A stretch of 64,000 bases of DNA from Gordionus sp. m RMFG-2023 (GCF_954871325.1 NC_088776.1:41930569-41994568); one strand, 5' to 3'; shown: positions 1-11,883, counted from the first letter of the stretch. A program made the numbers and translations. The notes: generated by a model from the letters alone, not told the origin.

Positions 1-344
1 TATCTATCTTATTTTTTAATTAATTTGAAGGTTGAATCGTATCAATTCATTCTTCATTGAAATCGCGATGTTGAACTTCGCGGAAATCTATCTTACTTTT
101 CTTATCATATTCGGAACTTGTTTCTACATACTTTAGCAATATGTCCTATTTAATTGCAGCTGCTATAACATATAGCTGTGAAAGTACGAAAATGAGACCC
201 TCCAAGTCCTATACAAACTCCAAAAGGCTTTTGTGTATTGATCTTGAATGTCGACTTATTATTTTTATAATTATTATTAACATAATTTCTATTAATTTGA
301 CACATTGTTTCCAGGTTCGATGTAGATTGCTGTCTCGCTACTTC

Positions 345-850
345 TATCTCGAATTTTCCATCTCAGTAGACATTTCTAACGCTTTACTAAAAATGATATC
401 CTCCGTGGTTAATAGATATAATGTAATGGCGATGTTAGACAGACCTTCAATGAACTTATCTCGTAAAGAATGATCTAATGCATCACCAAATGCAGTTAAT
501 TGCTAAATATTTTAGTCTTTGGGCAAATTAAGGTGTAGATTTGTTTTACTTTGGTTTGTAAGTTGGAATTTCCACCTTTGGATTATAGTAAAAGTTTTTG
601 AAGTCAAGTATCTTTTAAGAATATCAATTAGTTCTATTAAAGATCCTCTGGCTTAATAGGTGCACATATATCATACATTATTCAATAGATTTTATGATCT
701 AGGTTAGTTAGAAATAGGGAATGTTTTTGTATCTCCTCTGCATTTACGGCTATACAGAAATTTCTAAATCTAGATAAATACGTCTCCAAATCTTCTTCCT
801 CTTGTAAGGCTATTTGAACATTTGTATTAATCTCCATTCTTTGACTCGCA
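345..850 (-). mobile_element. Ty3/Gypsy gag fossil
   Basis: Read on the minus strand, two stretches look like the capsid part of a Ty3/Gypsy Gag. Near 700-850 the translation contains EEEDLETYLSRFRNFC followed by an LTNLDHKIY-type phrase. Near 345-460 it contains LRDKFIEGLSNIAITL and SKALEMSTEME, which match the usual 'LRDRFVxGL ... kALEia' region of insect and invertebrate gag. The element is an old, broken copy with several breaks, and no LTRs or pol were found next to it. The + strand open frame over 141-473 is a shadow of this. Family assignment rests on motif likeness only. Confidence 0.55.
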
Positions 851-1023
851 GCACCAATTTGTTGTGTTATAATTAGTAATTTTAAATTAAATTTGATATA
901 AAAAGAAATTGAAATTGGAATAAAACAAAATTGAAATCTGAATACTATGTATTAATTATCAATCTGCTTTTATATCTATAAATTTAGTAAATAAATTCCC
1001 ATTGGGCCTGAAAATGTTGTCAT

Positions 1024-1156
1024 TTGCAGACCTCTGGTGGTAAATGTATGGGAAAATAAAAGTGGCATATCATTTATAAATGGATTCTTTGGGCAGAAGG
1101 TAAAATTCATTATGATCTGCTGTTTCCAATGTCATCCTGACTAGAGGTCTGCAATG
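1024..1156. repeat. Two hAT-like terminal repeats facing outward
   Basis: TGCAGACCTCT at about 1025-1035 is the reverse complement of AGAGGTCTGCA at about 1143-1153. The same end motif opens the GGCCCGG-type hAT elements elsewhere (for example 39791 and 63377). The right-hand copy is followed by GGGC and, about 30 bases on, CCTGCCTG, as expected for a degenerate subterminal array. These look like one element's right end and another's left end. Neither element can be followed to its other end. Confidence 0.35.
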
Positions 1157-1739
1157 GGCAAGTTTTGGTGCACCTGCCTGCTCATTTATTTAAAAATTTT
1201 GTTTAACTTGCCTGTCCAATCTTTAAAAATTATTATATTGCTTGATTTGGCTCTTTATATATTTTTAAAGTTTTTTAATTTAACTTATAAATGTTGTGAA
1301 TGTTAGAATTTGCATAAAGATTTCTTTTGGATTTTGTTGTACTTTATGTAATTTGCATAAAGAATTTTTGTGGATTTATTGTTATAACGCGTTATAAAAA
1401 GATTATATTTGAATAGTTATGATTAGTTATAAGAAGATTAAAAAGGCAAATTTTTACGATATAAAAGATCTTTGTTTTTTTTAAATTATTAATTTTTTTA
1501 ATTTTATTTAATTTTATTTTATTTTTTTATGATTTTTACTATTATAATTTTGAATAAAGAATTAAAGTTGATTTTATGATTTCGTAATTCCTAATTATTA
1601 TTAATTTCCTTTTATATATATATATATAATTTTACAACACAAAACAAAATATTCAAATATATGATTTTTCAAATAATATTTTTAGATAAGAATATACATT
1701 TTCTAAATCTACTATATTCTAATTAACACTTTCGTTCCC
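1157..1739. other. AT-rich stretch, no gene seen
   Basis: Low-complexity A/T sequence with a short TA run near 1614-1627. No coding frame, repeat boundary or RNA gene is recognised. Confidence 0.5.
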
Positions 1740-2760
1740 CACTAGTCTTTGTACTGACCAACTATAAAGCACATATCAAGAAGTAAATTGAGAAGTTTTC
1801 AACCTATAATTTATCCTCTTTTCTAGCCACATGCCTCCATTTCTTCAAAAATGGATGGTATTGGATTCTCTATCTCTTATCTCTTTCAATCGCAGCCTAG
1901 ATATATTCTATGCCTCCAGCTATTCCTTAGTTGTCTAGCGGTCTCCTCAGTCTGATCATCACCTCTTGCACGCCCTTAAAATGTTAGTATTTAATTAATC
2001 CTTGTACTTATCACAACCTTTCTCGACGCCTCAAAATGTTGAGAATTCCTACCTAGTTAAACGTTTCATCGAATTACTTCGAATAAAGAATCTAAAGATG
2101 TCTCCAATTTTAAATTAACAAACATGGATAGTGCTACAAATGGTTGGAAGCAATCCCCAACCAAATTCTTGGCCTCCATACAATTGAGAATAGCTATCGC
2201 GCTCCTCATTGGGACAGTTTTTTCTTATGCATGTTCCCTATTTAAGACTCAGGTGAAGAAAAACGGAGGGTCACACCCTTTACCTTGCATTCACAGTTAG
2301 CCGAATTCAAGGCTAAGTATACAAAAATGAATCATATTTTGTATACTTCACGAATTCGCGCTAAGTGTGAATGCAGGATGCAAATTCTCGAAAAAATGAC
2401 ACTCAAAACACTGCGCAATCAACACCATCATCCAAGACCTTAAAAAAAGTTAACATATGCATCCTTAGAACTCTATGTCTCAATATAATCGACGTTAAGG
2501 GACCTGATGGATTGGATTTTAACGTGCATCGACTTGTTTGCCAAATCGAATATACATGAAGATTGCTTCTCCTCCGTCGAAAAAAAAGAGGAACAAATAT
2601 TCATTCTTAAACAATTATACACTTCTTTCCATTTGTTACACCTATACTTTGGACAGCTTCGATCACGAAGTCTTATACTTCCTTGCAGTAATTGAAAAGA
2701 AAATATCTGCCCTCTCAGATAACCCGAAAGAATTTTTTTGTATCTTAGCTAAAATTTGAC
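1740..2760 (+). pseudogene. Unrecognised coding-like stretch, probably a decayed gene
   Basis: This kilobase has richer base composition and protein-like phrases in changing frames. One frame open over about 2061-2300 has a Met at 2124 and a hydrophobic segment, RIAIALLIGTVFSYACSLF, that could span a membrane. Other phrases are DVKGPDGLDFNVHRL (near 2490-2535), DLFAKSNIHEDCFSSVEKK (near 2530-2590) and LYFLAVIEKKISALSDNPK (near 2670-2730). The last runs to a stop near 2757. A pyrimidine-rich TTTTCTAG near 1828 and CAG/GTGAAG near 2251 could be an acceptor and a donor, so a real multi-exon gene is not excluded. Frame changes and an inserted palindrome make a pseudogene more likely. I do not recognise the protein. 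Confidence 0.3.
2283..2378. repeat. 96 bp palindromic MITE-like insertion
   Basis: The left arm starts CCTTGCATTCACAGTTAGC. The right arm ends GCTAAGTGTGAATGCAGG, its near-exact reverse complement. The arms meet at the centre (TATACAAAAATGAATCAT...TTTTGTATAC), so the whole unit can fold into one hairpin. It interrupts the coding-like stretch at 1740-2760. Confidence 0.7.
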
Positions 2761-3975
2761 TTGGAAATATGCCGTTTAAAGAATCTTATTAATTCACAGT
2801 TCCATGTATCTTAAAAGTTATTTTCTAAAATATATTCACCTTATTTTTAAAAACTTTTTATAATTTTCTGATATTGGTTTTTGAATATATTATATTATTC
2901 CATTTATTACATTGTATAGAAAATCAGATTAGTATTATATAATATAAAATTTAAAAATATAAATCTTTTCATTTTAATTTTAAAAAACCCGATCCATTTT
3001 AAATAAATTTCATTAGAAATTATGAAATTAATTTTTTAAACAATTAGTGATAGTAAGTCACACGTTATAGTTAGTTAATAATCATATTAATTATTTTCTG
3101 AAATTTATAAAATATTTTTTGAAATAAAAATATCTTGATTACTTTATCAAATATAATAAGTCTATCGTCTGCTTCAAAATAAACATACTATTATATTTCC
3201 ATTTAAAATCACTTTAGGATTATCACTGGACATAATATTCATTAAAAAAATGTATAGCAGTCTAAAATTATTAGAGACCCCAGGGTAAATTTTACTCTGC
3301 GTTTAAAGAGAAAACAGTTTTTTTTGTATACGTCATTTAAAACGATTTGTGTTTCTAGCGTTTTCGTGTAAACATAAAAGTAGATGAATGATTTTTAAAC
3401 TTGTATAAAATGATATTACATTAATGCTCAAGGTATTATCTTATTTTTGGTATTACATCTTTCAAAGATGTCATAAGTCTAATTAATATTTTTTATGCTA
3501 TTGCTACTAAATTATTAAAGTATCACAGACAATATCGATAATAGTAATTTTTTTATATATTACAGAAATAGCTCCACTTGTATTTTAAATCAAAAAAACA
3601 ATAAATTTTTATAATTTTTTGTATAATTGATTTTAGTGTTTCTATATTTTTCGTTATATCATGAATTTTGGTGCTAATTGCCGATTTTCCTATTAATATA
3701 TGTTTTATTTATTGTCTACCAAACGGATTGAAATACTAAAATAATATGAATACTAATTCTGTATTAAATACTGGCTTATTAGTGACTTCGAAAGTTTGCC
3801 AAACTTCGTCTTTATATGAGATTTAAATTCATACCATAATTTTAATATAGCTCTAATCAGTGTATATTGAAATTTTAATTATTTTATATCTATAAATAAG
3901 CAGAAAAAAAGCAAATAATATCCATACAGATAGTAAAATCATTAGATTGAGAATATTTTGAGTTAAGGAAAAAAG
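2761..3975. other. AT-rich stretch, no gene seen
   Basis: Monotonous A/T-rich DNA. I see no coding frame, LTR, inverted repeat or RNA gene. Confidence 0.5.
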
Positions 3976-4255
3976 TGTTATATACTAGAAATATTAAATT
4001 AAAATATTGTTTAATTATATATTTGGTCATTATATTGTATTATAAATTAAATATCATACATTCGCATTATTAATCTTGAATATCAATATTTGCGTATATA
4101 GATACCTATTGTAATATTATTTTTATATTATTCTAATTTTATTTTGTAAGTATATATATATACTACTTTTAAAATGTAAAAAGATGATTATAAAATTATT
4201 GGATCTAATGTAAAATAAAAATAAATTATATTTAATACTTGTTTTGATTTAAACA
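3976..4255 (+). repeat. Solo LTR-like repeat, copy 1
   Basis: About 280 bp starting TGTTATATACTAGAAATATT and ending TTGATTTAAACA, i.e. with the TG...CA form of an LTR. The same sequence occurs a second time, split into 13135-13187 and 23946-24171. Copy 1 is uninterrupted and therefore shows the empty site for the large insertion in copy 2. No flanking 5 bp duplication or internal retroelement region is evident, so LTR identity is inferred from end structure and repetition. Confidence 0.5.
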
Positions 4256-4261
4256 ACTTCC

Positions 4262-6480
4262 TAACTACCCTATCATACTATATGGCGACAGCGGAAAATG
4301 TAATAGATTTCGAATAATTGGTCAGGGGTTGTCTTCCTTATTAGTAAGAAAATATGTAAATACGGAGATAAATTTATACCAATTTGGGAAAGATGATGTC
4401 TGTACCTAAACACCTGTTTCAGGCGAACAATACTAATATATGTATATGCCCCGCCAAGCAGAAATAAAAGGCTCCCTTTCTTAGATGATCTTGAAAATAT
4501 CGTTAACTCACTTTCTAGGAGTCGAAATTTGATAATTCTTGGGGACTTGAATACTAGGATTGGAAAGGAGGACTCCTTTATTAGAGCTAGGGTAATTGGT
4601 AATGCATCCATCTCACAATCAAATAGTGATGACAATAGGAAGGTCTTAGAGATGTGTAGAAGTATTAACCTTAAAGTTGAGTACTTTGGACTGCAATTTA
4701 TAGACTACTAAGGAGGGATAGAAGGATCTTTATTGCTAAAAATGTTTTCCAGATAGACAGGGATATGAAGGAGAATAGAATTTTTGACGCCTACAAGTAG
4801 CTTAATTACTTCTGTAAAGCTAAAGCGGTCAAGTCACTTCCATCGATAAGGCTGGATGACAATAAATTGATTATTGACTCGAAAGATCAGATGGCGTTAT
4901 GGCTGGATCATTATATGGGTGTCTTTGATTCAAGGAGGCTAACCGTAATTTCATCCAAGTCAAAGGGTACCACAATTGGACGCGAACTTTTTATTGGCTG
5001 AAATTGCTGCCGCCATTAAGAAACTTAGGGATAATAAATCTCCAGGTACGGATAACATCTAAAAGCAGCCTCTTCAGCGGTTTCTCGTTTCTTAATCATT
5101 TTGTTTAACAGTATATGGCTGACTGGAATGATGCCAGTGGATTGGAACACCACTACCTTTTGCAACTTCCTGGAAATCCCAAATCCATCTAATTCAAGGA
5201 TTATAGAGCCATTTCTCTTACGTTTATTGCATCAAAGGTTTTTATGGTCCTTTTAAAAAACCGCATTCTCTCCTCCACACCGAACCTTTTTACTAAATAC
5301 ATTTGTGCTTACCGTCCAAGTAGAAATATAAACGAACCGATATTCGCTTTAAAGATTATAATGCAGAAATGTGGGAATATAAGTTATTTTTTACTTTATT
5401 TTTATCGATTTTAAACGTGCTTTTGATAATGTTAACCGTGACGCGCTGTGGAAGATCTTAACCGAATGCGGCATTGTCACTAATAAAATAAGGATCCTTA
5501 AGACACATTATGGCAGTCTTTTTGCCTATTTTAAAATCAACAATACAGTTTCTTCATCCTTCGGGTACAAAGAAAGGGGTAAAACAAGAGTGTGTTCTTT
5601 CCCCGTTACTGTTTAATATAGTCATGAACAAACTCATAATAGATATGCTGGGAACTGCGAATCTTTTAGAATTAAGGTCCAAACAGTCGTGCTTCTTGGA
5701 AAATAGGGTGATATGTTATGCGGATGACATAGTGTTGATAACTAAAGGTGGAAGAGACCCAAAATTTGATTTTTATACTAAATTCCTTTAGTCTCAAGGT
5801 TGGCCTGGATATAAACTTTGATAAAACAGTGATAATGCCCTTGTCCCATACACCCCCTCTAAATAGTTTGGTAGTAGGGTGCAAGTTGGTCAAGTTGCAG
5901 TGACAACTCCTATGCAAATATCTGGCAGGTGTACCTCCATTGACAATAAAGGCAGTTAGAAAGAGGAACTAAAATCCGTATACAAAATGTTAAGGCAGCT
6001 TTTTACAAATTTTTCAAACTTTGGAACTCTCTATTTTCAATTCAACCATCATTCCGATTCTCCTTTATGGCGGTGATACATGGGAGATTACCAAAACTGA
6101 GACCAGAAAATTGCAAATGTTAGTAAATAAATGTCTAAGAATAATAAATAGCATCTTCTACCCAAATATCTCGATTGAAAATCTTTGGAGGAGGTCTATC
6201 CATACTCAAGTTCATGTGTCTTTAAGAATAAGTGCCTTATTTTCCTAGCCCATATTTTGAGAAATCATAGTAATAATAGTCTTGTTATTGTTTCCATAAA
6301 TTGATTATACTGGAAAAACATATTGCAAGTATAAGACATTATGGTTCTACAGAGCTTTGAAGGACATAATGGTTTTAGATTTAAATATGAAACAGTTCCT
6401 GAAGCTGAATAAAAATAAAAAGTCTATAAGGAAATTACTAAAAATTAAATCAAATTTCCTAAATCTCCCATAATCTTTTC
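4262..6480 (+). mobile_element. RTE-like LINE (endonuclease and reverse transcriptase), decayed
   Basis: Non-LTR retrotransposon remnant. An AP-endonuclease phrase (IILGDLNTRIGKEDSF) lies near 4530-4580. The linker before the RT continues near 4700-5060, ending in a 'dnKSPGtDNI'-like phrase. The RT palm follows: FIDFKRAFDNVNRDALWK near 5400-5455, GVKQECVLSPLLFNIVMNK near 5575-5635 and the catalytic CYADDIVLITKGG near 5710-5755. A C-terminal part (STIIPILLYGGDTWEITKT) lies near 6040-6100 and peters out by about 6480. Frames change many times, with stops between blocks, so it is dead. It lies tail-to-tail with a second, minus-strand LINE. Confidence 0.8.
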
Positions 6481-6789
6481 CTGTTCAGATTATTTAATCA
6501 TTTTATTTTTCACTTTATTACCTGACTTTTGTCTTTCACCTTTTCTTTGAATTACTTTCTTCACTGACGCTAGCTTTTCTTTTTCATTTTAATCTTATTA
6601 TTGATTCAATGTACTTTAAAATTAAAATTGGTCTGTCGCATGCTTTTTAATGTAATAAAATACATATACAATGTCATGGGTGTATCTGTATTTTGTATAA
6701 TGGTTACCTTTGTATGAGTAAAGCTAAATTCATGGCATCGAGTATTAATTTGTGATTTGAGTTTCTTAAGTGGGTTAGGATTAATTTCG

Positions 6790-8010
6790 GCTTTTTTTCA
6801 TTGTTATGCTTATTTCTGGTATTATTTGTTTTTCCCAAAGATTTGAGTTGGCAGAAGATATCTTCTATTGTTTCTGAGGCAATTATTGCTTGTAGTCACC
6901 CTTTTCCGTTTTGATTTTTCTAACATGTTCCCTCCTTAGACTAATATAGGAATTATTGTGTTGTTTTCCATAGTCTGGTAAATACCGAAATCTCTCTTGT
7001 TTTCCATACTTTCATATACATATAAAAATTACCTCTTGTCTTTTGTATTCTAATTCTTCATTTCTTCTTTGCAACTACATTTATTATCAAGTGTGACCAT
7101 TAAGTACTTTTTGGCTACTACTTTTACTTCGTTATCTCCAACTGTTTTGGAGTGGTGGCGCGTTTGGGGAAGGAAGGAAGAAAAACTGTTTTGTTGAAGT
7201 TCATTGTTAGTCAAATCTATGATTTAAGGGCTCATACAGGCAAAGTAATTTTTTTTTGGTTTCATCTCTATTTTTGGATATTACAACGATGTCATCGTGC
7301 GTTGAATATTTTTTTCTGTTTTTCAAAACGTACATTCTCATTTGATTCTATATTTACTAGATCGTACCTAGTGCTTCTTTTATGTTTTTATTTATTATGA
7401 CTTTAAATAGGAGCGGTGATAGTGTTTAGCCTTGTTTTACGCCTTTCTTTATCCTGAAGGAAGAAGATATTTTTCATCATTAATTTTTGAGGTATACAAA
7501 CAGTATGTAATAGGGGTTTTTAAGATGTGAATGATGTTGGGGTCTATCCCACACCCTGACAGCGTTTTTCATAAAGCTATGGTTAACATTATCAAAAGCT
7601 CTGCTTAAATCTACAAATGTGAAGTAGGAGGGTATTTTTGTATTTGCATGATTATTTTTTATGAGCTAATATGGGCTCCAGTATATTTTTGTTTGGCCTG
7701 TACAAGCATATGTATTTTGGATAAAAGATGAGGTGTAGATGATATGTTTCTGTTTTTTAAAAGAACCATTTGTGACACAGGAGGTGAGGGCTAAGGCTCT
7801 GTAATCCGTATATTTCTATGGGTTTCGTTCTATTCCACTGCAGTATTTTCGATATTTTATTGTAGAGGGCAATAGGAAGGAAGATATTGTCATAGGTGCT
7901 ATTTTTAGATATTCTGCCGTGATATTATCCAGCCCCGGAGCTTTGTTTTTCCGTACGTTAAAAATCTTTGTGACACAGAATGAGAAGGATTGCGGCTCGG
8001 TAATCCATAA
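6790..8010 (-). mobile_element. Second RTE-like LINE remnant, minus strand
   Basis: Reading the minus strand downward from 8010, a VRKNKAPGLDNITAE phrase (the conserved block before the RT) lies near 7915-7960. It is followed by FVDLSRAFDNVNHSFMK near 7570-7620 and KKGVKQG...LSPLLF near 7400-7450. The order matches the endonuclease/RT polyprotein at 4262-6480, and the two are probably related but not recent copies. Several frame changes and stops are present, and only the RT half and tail remain (5'-truncated). The + strand frame at 7152-7400 is a shadow. Confidence 0.7.
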
Positions 8011-8399
8011 TTCATCACTGACTAGCTATTATCTATTCACTAGAAATTTCACGCTCTATTTCAAAAATTTGAGGTAAACCGAATAGTTTATTTGTTTATT
8101 TTTATGAGAATAACTCGAAATTCAATTGATTTGAACTTTCTCAATTATTTATAGTAATCATTAAGGCTTACAATAAATATTTTTGAACTTAAAATCAGTC
8201 ACCACCTACCCTTAAAGTAATTAAATTATTTTTGTAGTTCTAGGGTATAGGTTTTTGTTTTGTCCAACTTATTATTAGCCTATAGACGAAACAACAGTTT
8301 CTCGTAATGTTGTGCGTACAAGTACGTACCAGGGTGCGAAAAGGCTTTCATAACGTATCACGTAATTAATAACTTAACCTTTTAATTCTTTTATAAAAA
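8011..8399. other. Intergenic, no gene seen
   Basis: AT-rich sequence containing a short, more GC-balanced patch near 8280-8370 that includes a GTACAAGTACGTAC near-palindrome. Nothing here is recognisable as a gene. Confidence 0.4.
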
Positions 8400-9200
8400 A
8401 TAAAATTTTTAGATACTATGGTAACAAAAATACTTGGTGATAACTATGGACACTGGGCAGTGGTGTTGTGATGGTCAAACTAGATGAAAGATGATTCTGA
8501 AAGATTATATTTATTTAATTCTAAATCACGTAAGAGATGATAAACATGTGTCGTATAAATAATAAAATAATATAGTAACTTAAAGTTTAAAGTGATTTTT
8601 AGATTTGTAATAATAAAATTATAAAAAAATTAAAATGAATTATCCAAAGTGGGATCAAAATAATATAAAAAATCTATAGATAAAATAGAAGAATATTTTT
8701 TAAATTGTGATATATAATAGAAGCTAGAAAGCTAATTTTTAATTTACCATATAATTTATATGATATTTTGGAAGCTATGGAATCAAGAGATAAAGGTTCA
8801 ACATATGAGGAAGTAATGATTAGATTAAAATTAGCATGTAATTATAAATCACTAACGACGATAAAAGAAACACCTAGATCATACATCTAATTATCCTAAT
8901 GATAATTTTCAATCTAAAATTTATAAAAATAGTTTTAATAATAATTATTATTATAATAAGAATCCAGACAATTATTATGAAAATAGAAATTCAGAAAATA
9001 AATATTATATATAAAGAGACATACAACAATAGAAAAAATTATCATTATAATAATAAATTTCAAAATAACAATAACTTCAACACAAATTAATTACATAATT
9101 CATTACCAAATAAATCTTACAACAAAAATATTGAGATAAATAATCGAGTTAATTTAGAGAAATTACCTGGTCATGACTGATTATAATTCTGATTCTTATC
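8400..9200 (+). mobile_element. Ty1/Copia-like gag fossil
   Basis: Near 8420-8465 the translation reads ILGDNYGHWAVVL, resembling the 'L.G.NY..W' start of Copia Gag. Near 8735-8850 NLPYNLYDILEAMESRDKG and STYEEVMIRLKLACNYKS resemble the UBN2-type gag core ('LP..Y..l...le......t.eev...L'). An asparagine- and tyrosine-rich tail follows to about 9100. It is old and broken in several places, and no LTRs or pol were found. Family assignment is by motif likeness and is uncertain. Confidence 0.4.
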
Positions 9201-9500
9201 AAAACTGGAAAGACGTTAATTGGTTAAATAGGAAAATTTTTTATGAAATTGACAAAATGTTATGGACATATATAGTATAAAACTAATTAAAAATTTGAAA
9301 ATAATAACTAAAAACTTTATAATAATTTTAATAGAATTCATATAGGTAAATAAAATAGAGTTTATAAATTAAAATATATAAATCACGTGATAGAATATAA
9401 AGAAATACTTGTAATGTAATTGAAAAAATGACAATAAAATTAATTCATTTAATATTAAAGATGATAAAAAAAATTGTGAAGAATAAAATTATTATAAAGA

Positions 9501-9678
9501 TGTTAGATATATGAGATTTACATATAAAATTATTTGATTTATATTAAGGTATTATACGTCATTGATTGTATATCATGAATTACATATTTATTTATCATAC
9601 ATTTAATATATTTCACAATTCATGCTATACAATACCTTAATATAAATCAAAATATATGTAAATTCCATATATCTAACA
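9501..9678. repeat. 178 bp foldback (inverted-repeat) element
   Basis: TGTTAGATATATGAGATTTA at 9501 is mirrored by the complement of the right end (TAAATTCCATATATCTAACA, ending 9678). The arms are about 80 bp each with scattered mismatches, and a TGATTTATATTAAGGTATT block is conserved in both. No coding capacity. It looks like a MITE or a long hairpin-forming foldback. Confidence 0.7.
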
Positions 9679-10120
9679 AAAAAGAATAGAAGACAATATC
9701 AAATCAATACTAAACATGTAAATTTCAGAAAATTTTTTGAAGATGCGATAAGAAGATTTTTTTCTAAAAATTTAAGATAAACAAATTATGTTTTACAAAA
9801 AGCGATGATCTGAAGAAGAATTATAATATTAAGACACTTTTTAAATTAAAAAATAAGGGTGTAACAAACTTAAAAAGAAGAGGTAAATGTGCATAATTAT
9901 TTGCATATTTTAACTTCATGGATTGAAATTATTATTAATATAAACATAAATAAAAACATTTCGATACAAATTTTTATTCTAATATTCGATATTCAATTCA
10001 AAATATTCCATGATTCAATATTCCAATATACGATTATTATCCTTATTATATACATTATTCCGATATAAATTATTTATTCCAATATCATTTCAATTATCCA
10101 AAATCATTTTATTTGAGATA
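9679..10120. other. AT-rich stretch, no gene seen
   Basis: Degenerate repeats of ATTCCAATAT/ATTCGATAT-like words between about 9990 and 10100. No gene recognised. Confidence 0.4.
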
Positions 10121-10320
10121 AAACGGCTCATTTTGAGCCGATTTTTAAAAACGACTAAATATTTTAGCCAGAAAAATATTGCCTAAGCCTGGCTTTCGAT
10201 AATATTTGTCTAGACCTTTGTTCCTTCTATGAGCAGAATCTTCAGACTTAGGTAATATTTTTCTGGATAAAATATAGAGTTAGCTGTTTTAAAAAATCGG
10301 CAAAAAACGAGTCGTTTAAC
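10121..10320. repeat. MITE, family with copies near 37.5 and 54.0 kb
   Basis: The left arm AAACGGCTCATTTTGAGCCG...GATTTTTAAAAACGACT is mirrored on the right by GTTTTAAAAAATCGGCAAAA...GAGTCGTTT. The core carries GCCTAAGCCTGG, CCTTTGTTCC and GCAGAATCTTCAG, words shared with the copies at 37425-37640 and 53948-54146. The right edge TTTAACAACACTA matches the end of the AGTAGCG-type hAT (23332), suggesting a hAT-derived MITE. Confidence 0.55.
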
Positions 10321-10370
10321 AACACTAATCATAATAATTAACAAATAATAATAACAAACAATGATAATAA

Positions 10371-10975
10371 CTAGTGCTGTGAAGTAACGTCAAAAAGTAA
10401 CATCGTTACTATAACGACGTTACTTTTTTTGAAGAAAAGGAACGTCATTTGTTTCCTTCTTCTAGTGGTAACGAGTAACGGTAACGCGTTTCTTTTTTTT
10501 GAGTAACGGTAACGCAAAACGTTATTCGTTACTTTGTATTTTTTCTTAAAAAATATTAACAAAAAGAAAAACTATTTTATTGTATTATAAAATTATTTTT
10601 ATTTATTTTTTAATTCTTAATATAAATAATTTAAGCCGAGTTTTAATTCATATCAACTCCTTCTTTCATTTTTATTTTAAATTCTCGTTGTTAAATTTTC
10701 TGTCGAAATTAATATTCAATCAAAATTCAAAGTAAATGTTAATAAAGATATTATTATTCTTATAATTTATTTTGAGAATATTATGTCAATAGTACTTCTT
10801 CAGATGAAGATGATTTAACCCTTCTCTAGTCCCAATTTAAAATATATTTTAAACCAAAAAAGAAAATTAATGGTATTAAGCCTACACTTTGTAAATGTAA
10901 ATAATATCCCAACACAAATATTTCAACCTCAATGTCCAGCAGTTCAAACTTAAAAAAGCATTTCAAGGTAAAAAG
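10371..10975 (+). mobile_element. hAT remnant with GTAACG subterminal repeats and BED finger
   Basis: The left end CTAGTGCTGTGAAGTAACG resembles the CAGTGTTGTTA end of the 20898 hAT. It is followed by many GTAACG/CGTTAC words to about 10540. Near 10850-10975 a frame gives C-x-C...SSSNLKKHFK, the second half of a BED zinc finger, ending at AAG/GTAAAAAG like a hAT exon boundary. The rest of the transposase and the right end were not found. Another hAT is inserted just downstream at 11053. Confidence 0.5.
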
Positions 10976-11052
10976 ATGAATTTTATTTTAATAATAGAAT
11001 AATATTCTTTCATAATATTTTGAAAAGCTTAATCATGGAATTAAAATATAAG

Positions 11053-11883
11053 TAGAGCTGTGCTCATATTAAATATCGGATCGAATCGGCTGCGATATTT
11101 CGCTTTTTCAAAAATATCGGATCGGCCCATACCTGTAAAAAGATCCGGTTTCTTTACTTTTCTTTTTTTTGTTATTTTATGTTATGTATATTTATTTTAC
11201 ATTATTATAATATTTTCTAAATAATTTTTTTTTAAACAATGCAAATGTACAACACCCTCTAAATTTTATTCTTTTTTAAAATAGATTTATAGTATTTAAA
11301 AGTTTTTTTTATATAAAAATAAAAGGAACACCCAAAGTTTTAATTATTTTAAATCTTTTAAATAATAACTCCAATTTTATTAATTTTACTTTAAATAAAA
11401 GAATTTTTTTAAATATGGTATCTGAATTATGGAAATATTTTACAAAAGACAAAGATAATTTTGCAAAATGCGTTATCTGCGAAATCATCTGAGTTTACCT
11501 TCATTACGGCAGGGGATATAGATATTCCATATAATAGAAGCTTATTGCCAGAAAATCTAGAGGCTCTCGTATTTATCAAAAAATCTAATATTATAATTTT
11601 ATATATTAAATACAATTATATAATTCATATCAACATAAAATGGATATATTATCAAATATATGTTTTTTTATTATAGTCTTAAACATAGAAATAAAAAAAT
11701 TAAATTAAAATGCATAATTTGATTTTTTGCATAAAAAATATTGATTTCTTAATTACATTTGGTTCAAAGGGGGGTGGTAAAAAATCAATATAAATATCAA
11801 ATTGGTATCAATATCGGATCTGTTTTGAAGCAATATCGGATGGGATCGGCAAAAAATATGTGGATCGGCTCGGCACATCCCTA
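11053..11883 (+). mobile_element. Internally deleted hAT with exact 8 bp target duplication
   Basis: Flanked by AATATAAG on both sides (11045-11052 and 11884-11891), an exact 8 bp hAT target duplication. The ends are TAGAGCTGTGC and GGCACATCCCTA, i.e. imperfect terminal inverted repeats. Subterminal ATCGGATCGG-type words recur at both ends. Near 11415-11490 a frame gives VSELWKYFTKDKDNFAKCVI then CEII, the start of a BED finger. Overlapping it in the next frame (11474-11590) is AKSSEFTFITAGDI...LLPENLEALVFIKKS, the hAT C-terminal dimerisation motif. Finger and C-terminus are thus fused by loss of the catalytic middle, so this is a non-autonomous copy. Confidence 0.85.

Noticed and set aside
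141-473. 110-codon + strand open frame at the window start
   Set aside because: The opposite strand reads as a Gypsy gag fossil over the same bases, and the + frame is hydrophobic A/T-driven sequence with no recognised match.
7152-7400. 82-codon + strand frame
   Set aside because: It is the antisense of the minus-strand LINE reverse transcriptase region.
8899-9090. 63-codon frame rich in Ile and Asn
   Set aside because: Composition reflects A/T triplet runs within the Copia-like fossil; it is not a separate gene.
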